Shown piece by piece: positions 1-9,467 of a stretch of DNA of 64,000 nt (position 1 is the first letter of the stretch; each line of letters begins with the position of its first letter). The translations under genes and the position numbers were made by a program. This DNA is from Stenotrophomonas bentonitica (GTDB lineage: Bacteria; Pseudomonadota; Gammaproteobacteria; Xanthomonadales; Xanthomonadaceae), in NCBI RefSeq assembly GCF_013185915.1, contig NZ_JAAZUH010000001.1, positions 1,736,001-1,800,000 on the forward strand, written 5' to 3'. The notes beneath the pieces are model-generated. The model saw only the letters and a program-made list of their open reading frames with translations. It was not told the origin of the DNA and did no database searches.

Positions 1-1259
1 CGCGCGAAGGCTTCACTGCTGGCGCTGGCGCTGCTGGCGGCGGCACCGGCCAGCTGGGCGCAGGACCTGCTGGTGCGCAATGCCACGGTGCATACCGCCA
101 CGGCGCGCGGCAGCCTGGAGCACAGCGACGTGCTGGTCCAGGGCGGGGTGATCCGCGCGGTCGGCACCGGCCTGGCCGCGCCGGCCGGGGTGACCGTGGT
201 GGAGGCCAACGGCCGCCCGCTGACCCCGGCGCTGTTCGGCGGCATCACCGACATCGGTATCGAAGAGGTGTCGGGTGAGTCGACCACGGTGGACAGCACG
301 CTGAAACTGGAAGACCAGCCGCTGCGCCCGGAATTCGACGTGACCCTGGCCCCTACAACCCGGCCTCGGTACTGATTCCGGTGGCGCGGCTGGATGGCAT
401 CGGCTTTACCGCGCTGGGCGCGAACAGCGGCGGCGGCTTCGTCGCCGGCCAGGGCGGGGTGATGCGCCTGGACGGTAGTGCCGACCCGATCGGTCCGCTG
501 GCGCTGTACCTGCGGCTGGGCTCGGCGGCTGCCGAGCTGACCGGCAACTCCCGCGCCGCGCAGTGGATGCTGCTGGAGCAGATGGTGAGTGAAGCGCGCG
601 GCCGGGTCCCGGTCGATTCGCCGCATGCCCTGCTCACGCCGGCCGGGCGCGCCACGCTGGCGCGCTACCTGGCCGGCCAGGGGCGGCTGGTGGTCGAAGT
701 GGACCGCGCCGCCGACATCCGCCAGCTGCTGCGCTGGGCCGCGCGCGAAAAGATGAAGATCGCCATCGCCGGCGGCGCTGAAGCCTGGCGGTTGGCGCCG
801 CAGCTGGCCCAAGCCGGGGTACCGGTGTTCGTCGACGCGCTGGGCAACCTGCCGGCCAGCTTCGACCAGCTCGGCGCCACGCTGGAAAACGCCGCACGCC
901 TGCGCTCCGCCGGCGTGCCGGTCAGCTTCACCCAGCGCGACGACCCCTCGCACAACGCCCGCAAGATGCGCCAGCTGGCCGGCAACGCGGTGGCCAACGG
1001 GCTGCCGTGGCAGGACGGCCTGGCCGGGCTGACCCGGGTGCCGGCACAGGCGCTGGGGGTGGGCGACAGGGTGGGCAGCATCGAGCCGGGCAAGCTGGCC
1101 GACCTTGTGCTGTGGGAAGGCGACCCGCTGGACGTGGGCCACTATGCCGAGCAGGTCTGGCTGGGTGGCCGGGCCATGCCGATGCGCTCGCGCCAGACCG
1201 AGCTGCGCGACCGCTATGCGGCGCCGGCCGGCAGCGAGCCGCGGGCGTACTCACGGTAA
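1..1259 (+). pseudogene. Exported amidohydrolase, 5' end missing and frameshifted
   Basis: This is an amidohydrolase-superfamily protein whose start lies before the window. The first codons encode the end of a signal peptide (ALLAAAPASWAQ), followed by the N-terminal beta-sandwich (DLLVRNATVHTATARGS). The frame breaks inside the run of four C at 350-353. Before it the protein reads EFDVTLA in frame 1, and after it YNPASVLIPVARLDG in frame 3. Adding one C would restore a continuous protein. The C-terminal half ends in the family's typical PGKLADLVLWEGDPLD segment, and the stop is TAA at 1257-1259. The substrate cannot be told; exported members of this group are often annotated as imidazolonepropionase-like. 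A homopolymer sequencing error is as likely as a real mutation, because both halves remain well conserved in style. Confidence 0.8.
350..353 (+). other. Frameshift site in amidohydrolase (CCCC run)
   Basis: The reading frame shifts here by the loss of one base relative to the expected codons Leu-Ala-(Pro)-Tyr-Asn-Pro. Frame 1 runs on only to a TGA at 373-375, and frame 3 carries the rest of the protein. Confidence 0.75.
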
Positions 1260-1267
1260 GGTGGGAT

Positions 1268-1295
1268 GGCGATGCCGGCGGCAACCGGCATCGCC
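1268..1295 (+). terminator. Hairpin after the amidohydrolase
   Basis: A perfect 11-bp stem (GGCGATGCCGG paired with CCGGCATCGCC) with a six-base loop begins nine bases after the amidohydrolase stop. There is no T-run, so it is a candidate transcript end or mRNA-stabilising hairpin rather than a certain Rho-independent terminator. Confidence 0.5.
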
Positions 1296-1386
1296 GAAGC
1301 TGACCCGCGCGGTCAGGTAAGCGGACGCGTTTTGAGATAGCTTTCACATTTTCGAACGGACACCCTGCCTGGAGGGGGCAAACAGG

Positions 1387-2331
1387 ATGCGCATCGGAAT
1401 CGTGGTCGACTCTGCCTGTGATCTACCGCAGGACTTCATCCAGCAACACAACATCGTGGTGCTGCCCATTACCGTCCGGATTGGCGAGGCCGTACTGGCC
1501 GACCACCGCGACGAGCAGGCGACCCTGAGCTTCCTGCACGCCCATGTCGCCGAGAACGGCGCCGAGGCCGAGACCATTCCCTTCAGCGTCGCGCAGATCC
1601 GCGACCTGTTCCTGGGCAAGCTGGTGATCGATTACGACCATGTGTTCTGCATGACGATCACCAAGACCCGCAGTCCGATCTATGACAACGCGATGCAGGC
1701 CAGCTTCGCGATCCTCAACGACTACAAGCCGGTGCGCCAGGCGGCAGGCTACAACTCGCCGTTCGCGCTGCGCGTGCTGGACACCCAGAACCTGTTCGCC
1801 GCCCAGGGCATCACCGCGGTGGAAGCGGTGCGCCTGCGCGACAGCGGTGCCGGCGTGCAGCAGATCCGCGAGCGGCTGGAGCAGCTGTCGCAGAACGTGC
1901 ACGGCTACATGGTCACCCGCGACCTGTACTACCTGCGCGCGCGTGCCCGCCACAAGGGCGACCGCAGCGTGGGCCTGATCAGCGCCGCGCTGGGCAGCGC
2001 GCTGGACATCAAGCCGGTGCTGCATGGCTTCCGTGGCGAAACCGGGCCGGTGGCCAAGATCAAGGGCTTCGACAACGCGGTGCAGAAGCTGTTCGAGTTC
2101 GTCGGCCAGCGGGTCCGCGCCGGGCTGCTCTCGCCCACGGTGTGCGTCAGCTATGGCGGCGAACTGGCCGACCTGCAGACGCTGCCGGGTTACGCCGGCC
2201 TGCGCGAAACCTGCAAGGCGCACGGGGTGGACCTGTACGAGTCGGTGATGAGCCTGACCGGCATGGTCAACGTGGGCAAGGGCGCGGTGACGGTCGGGTT
2301 TGCCGACGAGCCGCATACGTTCAGCGCCTGA
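1387..2331 (+). CDS. DegV family protein
   Basis: The 314-residue protein resembles the DegV family, whose members bind fatty acids and, in FakB of Firmicutes, present them to a fatty-acid kinase. It starts with MRIGIVVDSACDLP, matching the DegV opening in which the DS(T/A)xDLP loop helps bind the acyl carboxylate. It later contains VLDTQN and a region like the typical second lobe. The ATG at 1387 is preceded by a strong GGAGGGGG ribosome site. No FakA-type kinase gene lies nearby, so the partner is unknown. An 11-bp hairpin follows the stop. The family assignment is firm; the ligand and role are inferred. Confidence 0.85.
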   Translation: MRIGIVVDSACDLPQDFIQQHNIVVLPITVRIGEAVLADHRDEQATLSFLHAHVAENGAEAETIPFSVAQIRDLFLGKLVIDYDHVFCMTITKTRSPIYDNAMQASFAILNDYKPVRQAAGYNSPFALRVLDTQNLFAAQGITAVEAVRLRDSGAGVQQIRERLEQLSQNVHGYMVTRDLYYLRARARHKGDRSVGLISAALGSALDIKPVLHGFRGETGPVAKIKGFDNAVQKLFEFVGQRVRAGLLSPTVCVSYGGELADLQTLPGYAGLRETCKAHGVDLYESVMSLTGMVNVGKGAVTVGFADEPHTFSA

Positions 2332-2339
2332 GTCCTGCG

Positions 2340-2365
2340 GCTGGACCTCCCTGCGGAGGTCCAGC
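2340..2365 (+). terminator. Hairpin after degV-like gene
   Basis: GCTGGACCTCC and GGAGGTCCAGC form a perfect 11-bp stem with loop CTGC, starting eight bases after the degV-like stop. No long T-run follows, so termination is probable but not certain. Confidence 0.55.
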
Positions 2366-2437
2366 CAGCCGCCGGTTTCCTGCACGCCGATTGCACCCGG
2401 CTTCTGCGACTCTTTCCCGCATTCAACGGAGGCCACC

Positions 2438-2773
2438 ATGTCGCAGTACTACATCAGCCTGCCGGACCCATCCAAGGCCCGCGGCAACGATACCGATCTT
2501 TCCTTCCATTCCCAGAGCGCCGCCGGCTTCGCAGAGGAGCTCCAGGACGCCCTGCGCAGCACCGCGCTGTTCGAGCGCTGGCGTGCGAAGCAGCCCGACC
2601 CGGACGCGGTTGAATCGCAGTGGGGGGCGACCGACCCGGCCGCCACCGTGACCGGCGAGCAGAAAGACCTGCGCATCAACCTGGTCGTCACCACGACGAT
2701 CAACAGCGACGTGTTCAAGGAGCGCCTGCGCCTGCTCGCCGGCCATCATTGGGAACTGCGCGACGTGCGTTGA
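2438..2773 (+). CDS. Conserved hypothetical protein, 111 aa
   Basis: This small soluble protein begins [18 protein letters not shown]. It has no signal peptide, membrane segment or Cys cluster. The middle is rich in acidic and Ala residues ([13 protein letters not shown]), and the C-terminal third reads like a beta-alpha unit ([25 protein letters not shown]). The ATG was chosen because of the AACGGAGG site seven to ten bases upstream. I do not recognise a named family. The codon and base usage match its neighbours, which suggests a real vertically inherited gene. Confidence 0.7.
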   Translation: MSQYYISLPDPSKARGNDTDLSFHSQSAAGFAEELQDALRSTALFERWRAKQPDPDAVESQWGATDPAATVTGEQKDLRINLVVTTTINSDVFKERLRLLAGHHWELRDVR

Positions 2774-2871
2774 GGTGTCACCGCCTGACGGTCAGCCGGC
2801 CGTCAGGCATTTCACGAAACCTGCGCAGCACGCTCCGGCATGGTGATGACGAACCCATCCCGGATCACCCG

Positions 2872-3837
2872 ATGACGCTGCGACTGCCTGCTTCCGTTTC
2901 CCTGCTTGCCCTGGCCCTCGCTGCCGCTTCGCCGGTGATGGCACAGGCCCCTGCCGCACTTCCCGCGCCCATTGCAGAGACCGCCACGCTCGCTACCGGC
3001 CCACGTTCGGACCTGCACGCGCAGGTGCTGCTGGATCGCGCGCAGTTCTCGCCGGGGCAGATCGATGGCCTGCTGGGCTCGAACCAGAAGCGTGCGGTGG
3101 CGGGATTCCAGGCCGCGAAAGGGCTGAAGGTCACCGGTGAGCTGGACGATGCCACCTGGCAGGCGTTGCAGCCCGACGCTGCAGGGCCGCTCGCGACCTA
3201 CACGCTGACTGCGGAAGACGTGGCCGGACCGTTCCAGCCCGTACCGAAGAAGCCGGCCGACCAGGCGAAGATGAAAGCCCTGGGCTATGCCTCGGTGGCC
3301 GAGTCTTTGGGCGAGCGGTTCCATGCCGATCCGAAGCTGCTTCAGACGCTCAACCCGGGCGTGGACCTGGGCAAGGCCGGCAGCCAGATTCAGGTGCCGA
3401 ACATCGCCCCGACGGCGCTGCCCAAGGCGGCCAAGCTGGTGATCGACAAGTCTGATTCGACCCTGCGCCTGTACGACGCCGCGGGCAAGGTGTACGCACA
3501 GGTGCCGGTGTCCTCGGGCAGCCAGCACGATCCGCTGCCGATCGGCGAGTGGAAGATCCTGGGCATCTCGCGCGATCCGCCGTTCCACTACAACCCGAAG
3601 CTGTTCTGGGATGCGAAGAAGGGCGATAAGAAGGCGACCATTCCGCCGGGTCCGAACAATCCCGTGGGCCCGGTGTGGATTGATATCTCCAAGCCGCATT
3701 ACGGCCTGCACGGCACGCCGGAGCCGGGCCACGTGGGCAAAACCGAATCGCACGGCTGCGTGCGCATGACCAACTGGGACGCCCTTCGGGTGGCCGACGC
3801 GGTGGACGCGTCGGTGCCCGTCATCATGCAGGAGTAA
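2872..3837 (+). CDS. L,D-transpeptidase (YkuD) with peptidoglycan-binding domain
   Basis: The 321-residue protein has a signal peptide ([15 protein letters not shown], cleavage near residue 25). Next comes a PG_binding_1-like helical repeat at about residues 45-100 ([19 protein letters not shown]), then a short LysM-like stretch near residues 140-180. The YkuD catalytic domain occupies about 185-321. The active-site motif HGTPEPGH...SHGCVRM is intact and includes the nucleophilic Cys. Such enzymes form 3-3 peptidoglycan cross-links or attach lipoproteins to the wall in the periplasm. The gene lies six bases before an M23 peptidase gene, so the two are probably co-expressed for cell-wall remodelling. 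The ATG at 2872 begins the signal peptide directly; the open frame further upstream has no such start. Confidence 0.9.
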   Translation: MTLRLPASVSLLALALAAASPVMAQAPAALPAPIAETATLATGPRSDLHAQVLLDRAQFSPGQIDGLLGSNQKRAVAGFQAAKGLKVTGELDDATWQALQPDAAGPLATYTLTAEDVAGPFQPVPKKPADQAKMKALGYASVAESLGERFHADPKLLQTLNPGVDLGKAGSQIQVPNIAPTALPKAAKLVIDKSDSTLRLYDAAGKVYAQVPVSSGSQHDPLPIGEWKILGISRDPPFHYNPKLFWDAKKGDKKATIPPGPNNPVGPVWIDISKPHYGLHGTPEPGHVGKTESHGCVRMTNWDALRVADAVDASVPVIMQE

Positions 3838-3843
3838 ACGACG

Positions 3844-4599
3844 ATGCTGACGCGACTGCTGGCGCTGGGCGTGGTGATCGGAGTGGCCGGCTGGTGGTTG
3901 CTGGCTTCGGACAGCGGCGCGGATGTGCGGCTGCCTTCCGAGGTCGCAGGCAGCCGGGCAGAGCCCGGCGCTACCTCGGGGGTGCCCCAACCGGTAGAGC
4001 CGGGCCCTGCCCGGCTGCCCGTAACGCCGGACCCCCACCCGGTAGAGCCGGGCCCTGCCCGGCTGGCGGGAACGCCTGACGCGCCGAAAAGCAGCCAGGC
4101 AGGGCCTGGCTCTACCGGGGCCGGTGCCACCGCAGCCACCAGCGCCGTCGCAGCGCCGTCGGCGCTGCTGCTTCCCGTGGAGGGCATCACCGCCGCGCAG
4201 CTGCAGGACACCTTCACCGACGCGCGTAGCGAAGGCCGGGTGCATGACGCTATCGATATCCTCGCCGCCGAGGGCACCCCGGTGCTGGCGGTGGCCGACG
4301 GCACGGTCGAGAAACTGTTCGACAGCGAGCGCGGCGGCCTGACCGTCTACCAGTTCGAGCCCGGCGGCAAGTACTGCTACTACTACGCCCATCTACAGCG
4401 CTACGCCGACGGGCTGGCCGAGAAGAAAACCATCAAGCGTGGCGAGGTGATCGGCTACGTCGGCCACACCGGCAACGCCAGCCCCGACGCCCCCCACCTG
4501 CACTTCGAGATCCACCGGCTGGGCCCGGAAAAGCAGTGGTGGAAGGGCGAGTCGCTCAACCCCTACCCGGTCCTGCGCGGCACCCAGGCCCTGCCCTGA
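3844..4599 (+). CDS. M23 family metallopeptidase with repeat-derived linker
   Basis: This is a 251-residue membrane-anchored peptidase. One N-terminal hydrophobic segment (residues 4-20, LLALGVVIGVAGWWLLA) is followed by a Pro/Gly/Ala-rich linker (about 25-105) and an M23 domain to the end. The zinc ligands are all present: RVHDAIDI supplies the first His and Asp, and HLHFEIH the last pair. It should cleave peptidoglycan cross-bridges or stems in the periplasm. The gene follows the L,D-transpeptidase gene after six bases. The striking part is the linker at residues 36-91. It is encoded by four GTAG-type palindromes (3951-4115), two of which translate to the same PVEPGPARL peptide. Despite them the frame stays open and the catalytic domain is complete. 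Confidence 0.9.
   Translation: MLTRLLALGVVIGVAGWWLLASDSGADVRLPSEVAGSRAEPGATSGVPQPVEPGPARLPVTPDPHPVEPGPARLAGTPDAPKSSQAGPGSTGAGATAATSAVAAPSALLLPVEGITAAQLQDTFTDARSEGRVHDAIDILAAEGTPVLAVADGTVEKLFDSERGGLTVYQFEPGGKYCYYYAHLQRYADGLAEKKTIKRGEVIGYVGHTGNASPDAPHLHFEIHRLGPEKQWWKGESLNPYPVLRGTQALP
3951..4115. repeat. Four SMAG/REP palindromes inside the M23 coding sequence
   Basis: Four stem-loops with a GTAG (or CTAC on the other strand) end lie at about 3951-3974, 3994-4019, 4042-4065 and 4092-4115. The outer two are in minus orientation and the inner two in plus orientation. The inner two are near-identical direct repeats (GTAGAGCCGGGCCCTGCC...). The reading frame places GTAG as gGTA-GAG (Val-Glu), so its TAG is out of frame and does not stop translation. 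Confidence 0.85.
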
Positions 4600-4730
4600 A
4601 CCCGCGCCCCCGGGGCCTGGCTGAACCGGCCGGGCCCCGGCGATTGGCCCGGCCGCCGCGAAGGTGCGAGAATCGCCGCCCCTTCCCTTGCTGGCCGGTG
4701 CCTTGGCGCCGCCCCCCTGACCGAGACTAC

Positions 4731-5591
4731 GTGAAGACCCCCGAAAGCCTGCAGGCGCTGATCGAAGACGGCGTCATCGACGAGGTGCTGCGGCCGCTGA
4801 AGAGCGGCAAGGAAGCGGCCGTGTACGTGGTACGCAGCGGCGACGATGTGCGCTGCGCGAAGGTCTACAAGGACATGGCGCAGCGCAGCTTCCAGCAGCG
4901 CACGCAGTACCAGGAAGGCCGCAAGGTGCGCGGCAGCCGCGAGGCGCGCGCCGTGGGCAAGGCCAGCAAGTACGGCCGCAAGCAGCAGGAAACGGCCTGG
5001 AAGAACACCGAAGTGGACGCGCTGTACCAGCTGCGCGACGCCGGGGTGCGCGTGCCGGTGCCGTACGGCTATTTCCACGGCGTGCTGGTGATGGAGCTGG
5101 TGACCGATGCCGAAGGGTTCTCCGCCGCGCGCTTGGGCGAGGTGGAGCTGGAGCCCGACCAGGCGCGTGAGTTCCACCAGGTCCTGGTGCGGCAGGTGGT
5201 GCTGATGCTGTGCTGCGGCCTGATCCACGGCGACCTGTCGCCGTACAACGTGCTGGTGGGGCCGGACGGTCCGGTGGTGATCGATTTCCCGCAGGTGGTC
5301 AGCGCCGGCGGCAACAACGCCGCGCGCAGCATGCTGCTGCGCGATGTGAACAACCTCACGGCCTATCTGGGGCGGTCGGCTCCGGAGTTGCTGGACACCT
5401 GGTACGGCGAAGAGATGTGGGCACTGTTCGAGGCCGGCGACCTGCGGCCGGACAGCGAGCTGACCGGCACCTTCGTGCATGACGAATCGACCATCGACCT
5501 GGACAGCGTGCGCCATGCGATCAATGACGCGCGCGAAGAGGCGTTGATTCGCCAGCAGGGTCGGGAAGCTGCGGAAGAAATGGACGATTGA
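4731..5591 (+). CDS. RIO-type serine/threonine protein kinase
   Basis: A GTG at 4731 starts a 286-residue kinase beginning MKTPESLQALIEDGVIDEVL. It carries the RIO1-like nucleotide-binding segment SGKEAAVYVV with a following AKVYK lysine, the catalytic loop LIHGDLSPYN and the metal-binding VIDFPQ. Bacterial RIO kinases are atypical serine kinases of unknown substrate. The upstream open frame (4536-4730) is low-complexity and overlaps the M23 gene, so the GTG is preferred. The gene ends in an acidic tail (EAAEEMDD). It stands alone after the cell-wall gene pair and is followed by a SMAG dimer. Confidence 0.85.
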   Translation: MKTPESLQALIEDGVIDEVLRPLKSGKEAAVYVVRSGDDVRCAKVYKDMAQRSFQQRTQYQEGRKVRGSREARAVGKASKYGRKQQETAWKNTEVDALYQLRDAGVRVPVPYGYFHGVLVMELVTDAEGFSAARLGEVELEPDQAREFHQVLVRQVVLMLCCGLIHGDLSPYNVLVGPDGPVVIDFPQVVSAGGNNAARSMLLRDVNNLTAYLGRSAPELLDTWYGEEMWALFEAGDLRPDSELTGTFVHDESTIDLDSVRHAINDAREEALIRQQGREAAEEMDD

Positions 5592-5597
5592 AAGGGT

Positions 5598-5708
5598 GCA
5601 GCCACGCAGGGCGTGGCTCTACCGGTTCCAACGTTCGCATTGCCACCCGCGGCCCGGTTTCAACGCCCGGATCACCACCCGCGGTAGAGCCACGCCCTGC
5701 GTGGCTGC
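5598..5708. repeat. SMAG/REP dimer, GTAG ends facing inward
   Basis: Two inverted copies flank a 60-base spacer: GCAGCCACGC...CTAC at 5598-5622 and GTAGAGCCACGC...GCTGC at 5684-5708. They lie between the convergent RIO kinase and fghA genes, where such elements may act as bidirectional mRNA 3' ends. Confidence 0.9.
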
Positions 5709-5723
5709 GCGGAATCGAACGAA

Positions 5724-6554
5724 TCAGCCATACAGCGCCTTCGCGTGGTGCGCGATGTGCTCACCGATGAAGCTGCTGATGAAGTAATAACTGTGGTCAT
5801 ACCCCGGCTGCAGTCGCAGCTGCAGCGGGTGCCCCGCCGCAGTGCACGCCGCCTGCAGCCACTGCGGCTGCAGCTGGCTGTCGAGGAACTCATCCCCGCC
5901 GCCCTGGTCGACCAGCAACGGCAGCTTTTCCGTCGCCGTGGCCACCAGCTCACTGGCATCCCACTGCGCCCAGCCGGCACGATCTTCGCCCAGGTACGCC
6001 GAGAACGCCTTCTGCCCCCACGGCACCCGGGTCGGCGCGACGATCGGCGAGAACGCCGAGACGCTGCGGTAGCGCCCCGGGTTGCGCAGCGCGATCACCA
6101 GCGCGCCATGCCCACCCATGGAGTGACCACTGATGCTGCGTGCATCGGTGGCCGGCAGGTGCGCTTCGATCAGCGCGGGCAACTCGTCCACGATGTAGTC
6201 GTACATGCGGTAATGCGCCGCCCACGGCTGCTCGGTGGCGTTGAGGTAGAACCCCGCGCCCTTGCCCAGGTCGTAGCCTTCCGCGTCGGCCACATCGTCG
6301 CCGCGCGGGCTGGTATCCGGCGCGACCAGGATCACCCCGTGCTCGGCGGCATAGCGCTGCGCACCGGCCTTGGTGATGAAGTTCTGCTCGGTGCAGGTCA
6401 GCCCGCTCAGCCAGTACAGCACCGGCAGCTTCTGCGTGGCGGCCTGCGGCGGCAGGTACACCGCCACCTTCATCTCGCAGCCCAGCACCGCCGAGCGATG
6501 CTGGTACACGTCCTGCCAGCCGCCAGAGGCGGCGCGGTGTTCAATGCGTTCCAT
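5724..6554 (-). CDS. fghA: S-formylglutathione hydrolase
   Basis: The 276-residue esterase hydrolyses S-formylglutathione to formate and glutathione, the last step of glutathione-dependent formaldehyde removal in the cytoplasm. It is an alpha/beta hydrolase of normal family length. The nucleophile elbow GHSMGGHGA, the conserved WLSGLTCTEQNF region with the oxyanion loop, and the late HSYYFI histidine are all visible. It begins 17 bases after the frmA stop and is the last gene of frmR-frmA-fghA, so it should be induced by formaldehyde through FrmR. Its stop lies just beyond a SMAG dimer shared with the convergent RIO kinase gene. Confidence 0.95.
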   Translation of the reverse strand: MERIEHRAASGGWQDVYQHRSAVLGCEMKVAVYLPPQAATQKLPVLYWLSGLTCTEQNFITKAGAQRYAAEHGVILVAPDTSPRGDDVADAEGYDLGKGAGFYLNATEQPWAAHYRMYDYIVDELPALIEAHLPATDARSISGHSMGGHGALVIALRNPGRYRSVSAFSPIVAPTRVPWGQKAFSAYLGEDRAGWAQWDASELVATATEKLPLLVDQGGGDEFLDSQLQPQWLQAACTAAGHPLQLRLQPGYDHSYYFISSFIGEHIAHHAKALYG

Positions 6555-6571
6555 GGAAGGCTCCGCCGGGA

Positions 6572-7988
<1,417 letters not shown>

Positions 7989-8007
7989 GGCGACCCGACC
8001 AGAGAAC

Positions 8008-8026
8008 TATACTGGGGGATAGTATA
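8008..8026 (-). promoter_or_regulatory. FrmR operator
   Basis: TATACT-GGGGGAT-AGTATA is a perfect 6-bp inverted repeat around a G-tract. This is the architecture of CsoR/FrmR-family operators, and it lies 19 bases upstream of the frmR start. The TATACT/TATAGT hexamers could also serve as the -10 element, so repressor and polymerase would compete. Confidence 0.85.
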
Positions 8027-8109
8027 CACACCTCGCCCACCGGCGCTGCACGAGGCCGTCACGGCGGACCGTGGATGCTCGTTCCACCCCACCACCTCGC
8101 GGACCGACG

Positions 8110-8406
8110 ATGCCCGACGCCCCTACCTTCGTTGTCCGCGCCTTCGAGGCGAACTACACCGCCGCCGGCGCCGTCGAACGCATCCTGGCCCTCACCGTGG
8201 GCTGCGGCCAATGCGGCACCACCTCGTCCTGCGGCGGCAGCCAGCTGATCCACCTGCCCGGCGGCGCCCTGTTCCGCTGTGAGAGCTGCGGCTCGCACCA
8301 GGCGATCAGCCACGCGCGGCTGGATGCCAGCAACGTGCCGGCTGCACCGCGCGCCGCCTTTACCCCGATGCACAACCGCGCACCGGTGGTAACGCTGCGT
8401 TCCTGA
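8110..8406 (+). CDS. Cys-rich hypothetical protein (zinc-ribbon-like)
   Basis: This 98-residue protein starts MPDAPTFVVRAFEANY. Its middle holds a Cys cluster, CGQCGTTSSCGG, and then CESCGSHQ about 25 residues later, a spacing like that of a small zinc ribbon. It has no signal peptide. Only five bases separate its stop from the CDF transporter start, so the two genes are probably co-transcribed. I do not recognise a named family. Metal binding is inferred from the Cys pattern, and a link to metal export is inferred only from position. An ATG at 8071 in the same frame is possible but would overlap sequence close to the frm promoter. Confidence 0.65.
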   Translation: MPDAPTFVVRAFEANYTAAGAVERILALTVGCGQCGTTSSCGGSQLIHLPGGALFRCESCGSHQAISHARLDASNVPAAPRAAFTPMHNRAPVVTLRS

Positions 8407-8411
8407 GCGGC

Positions 8412-9362
8412 ATGGCCAAGCCATCCGGTTCGCGCCTCGTTGTCTACGCCGCGCTGGTCGGCAACCTGTGCATCGCCATCGCCAAGTTCATTGCGGCCGG
8501 CATCTCCGGCAGCTCGGCGATGCTCAGCGAAGGCGTGCATTCGCTGGTGGACACGCTCAATGAAGTGCTGCTGCTGTACGGACTGCACCGGGCCGACAAG
8601 AAGCCCGATACCGTGCACCCGTTCGGTTACGGGCGCGAACTGTATTTCTGGAGCTTCATCGTCGCGCTGCTGGTATTCGCGGCCGGCGCTGGTGTCTCGG
8701 CGTATGAGGGCGTGCTGCATATCCGCAATCCCGAGCCGGCCACCAACCATGCGCTGAGCTACACGGTGCTGGGCATCGCCTTCGTGTTCGAAGGTGTCTC
8801 ATGGTGGGTGGCACTGCGCGAGTTCCGCGCCACCAAGGGCAACATGGGTTACTTCGAAGCGTTCCGGCGCAGCAAGGACCCGGCCACCTTCACCGTGCTG
8901 CTGGAAGACAGCGCCGCCCTGCTCGGCCTCGCGTTCGCTGCCGCCGGCCTGGCCGCTGCGCAATGGTTCGACATGCCAGAGCTCGATGGCGTTGCCTCGC
9001 TATGCATCGCCGGCGTGCTGGCGGTCACCGCGTTCCTGCTGGCGCGCGAGACCAAGGGGCTGCTGGTCGGCGAACCCGCCCACCCCACCGTGGCCCGGCG
9101 CATCCTGGCGGTGGCCAACACAGACCCCGACCTGCGCAACGCCAACGGCGTGACCACCATGCAGATGGGACCGGAGCAGGTGGTGGCCATGCTCAGCGCG
9201 GAATTCGAGGACGACTGCACCACCCCGCAGATCGAGGCCTGCATCACCCGTATCGAGCAGGCGGTGAAGGCCGAATACCCGGAGCTGGTGGCGCTGTTCG
9301 TGAAGCCACAGACCCCCGAAGTGTTCCGCGCGCGCCGCGCAGCGCTGGGCGACCCGGGATGA
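8412..9362 (+). CDS. Cation diffusion facilitator (CDF) family transporter
   Basis: The 316-residue inner-membrane protein has about six hydrophobic segments in the first 215 residues and a soluble C-terminal domain of about 100 residues. The second helix carries SEGVHSLVDTLNE, the CDF metal site, and the fifth helix carries LLEDSAALLG. Members export Zn(II), Fe(II) or Mn(II) in exchange for protons. The segment GVSWWVALREF between helices and the long connection before helix five resemble the ZnT9-like branch more than ZitB or FieF. The metal cannot be told from sequence alone. It is preceded after five bases by a small Cys-rich protein gene. Confidence 0.88.
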   Translation: MAKPSGSRLVVYAALVGNLCIAIAKFIAAGISGSSAMLSEGVHSLVDTLNEVLLLYGLHRADKKPDTVHPFGYGRELYFWSFIVALLVFAAGAGVSAYEGVLHIRNPEPATNHALSYTVLGIAFVFEGVSWWVALREFRATKGNMGYFEAFRRSKDPATFTVLLEDSAALLGLAFAAAGLAAAQWFDMPELDGVASLCIAGVLAVTAFLLARETKGLLVGEPAHPTVARRILAVANTDPDLRNANGVTTMQMGPEQVVAMLSAEFEDDCTTPQIEACITRIEQAVKAEYPELVALFVKPQTPEVFRARRAALGDPG

Positions 9363-9467
9363 AGCGTTCAGTTGGCGCCACGCGGTAGCGCGCGGCGTCT
9401 TCATGGCCATTACACGCGATCAGATACTCTACCCGGCCTCCGCTTGCCCCCGGCCCACGAGCTCCCC

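Noticed and set aside
5598..5708. Possible CRISPR array or IS end at the paired repeats
   Set aside because: There are only two inverted copies, no regular spacers, no transposase and no target duplication; the GTAG-headed stem-loops fit SMAG/REP elements.
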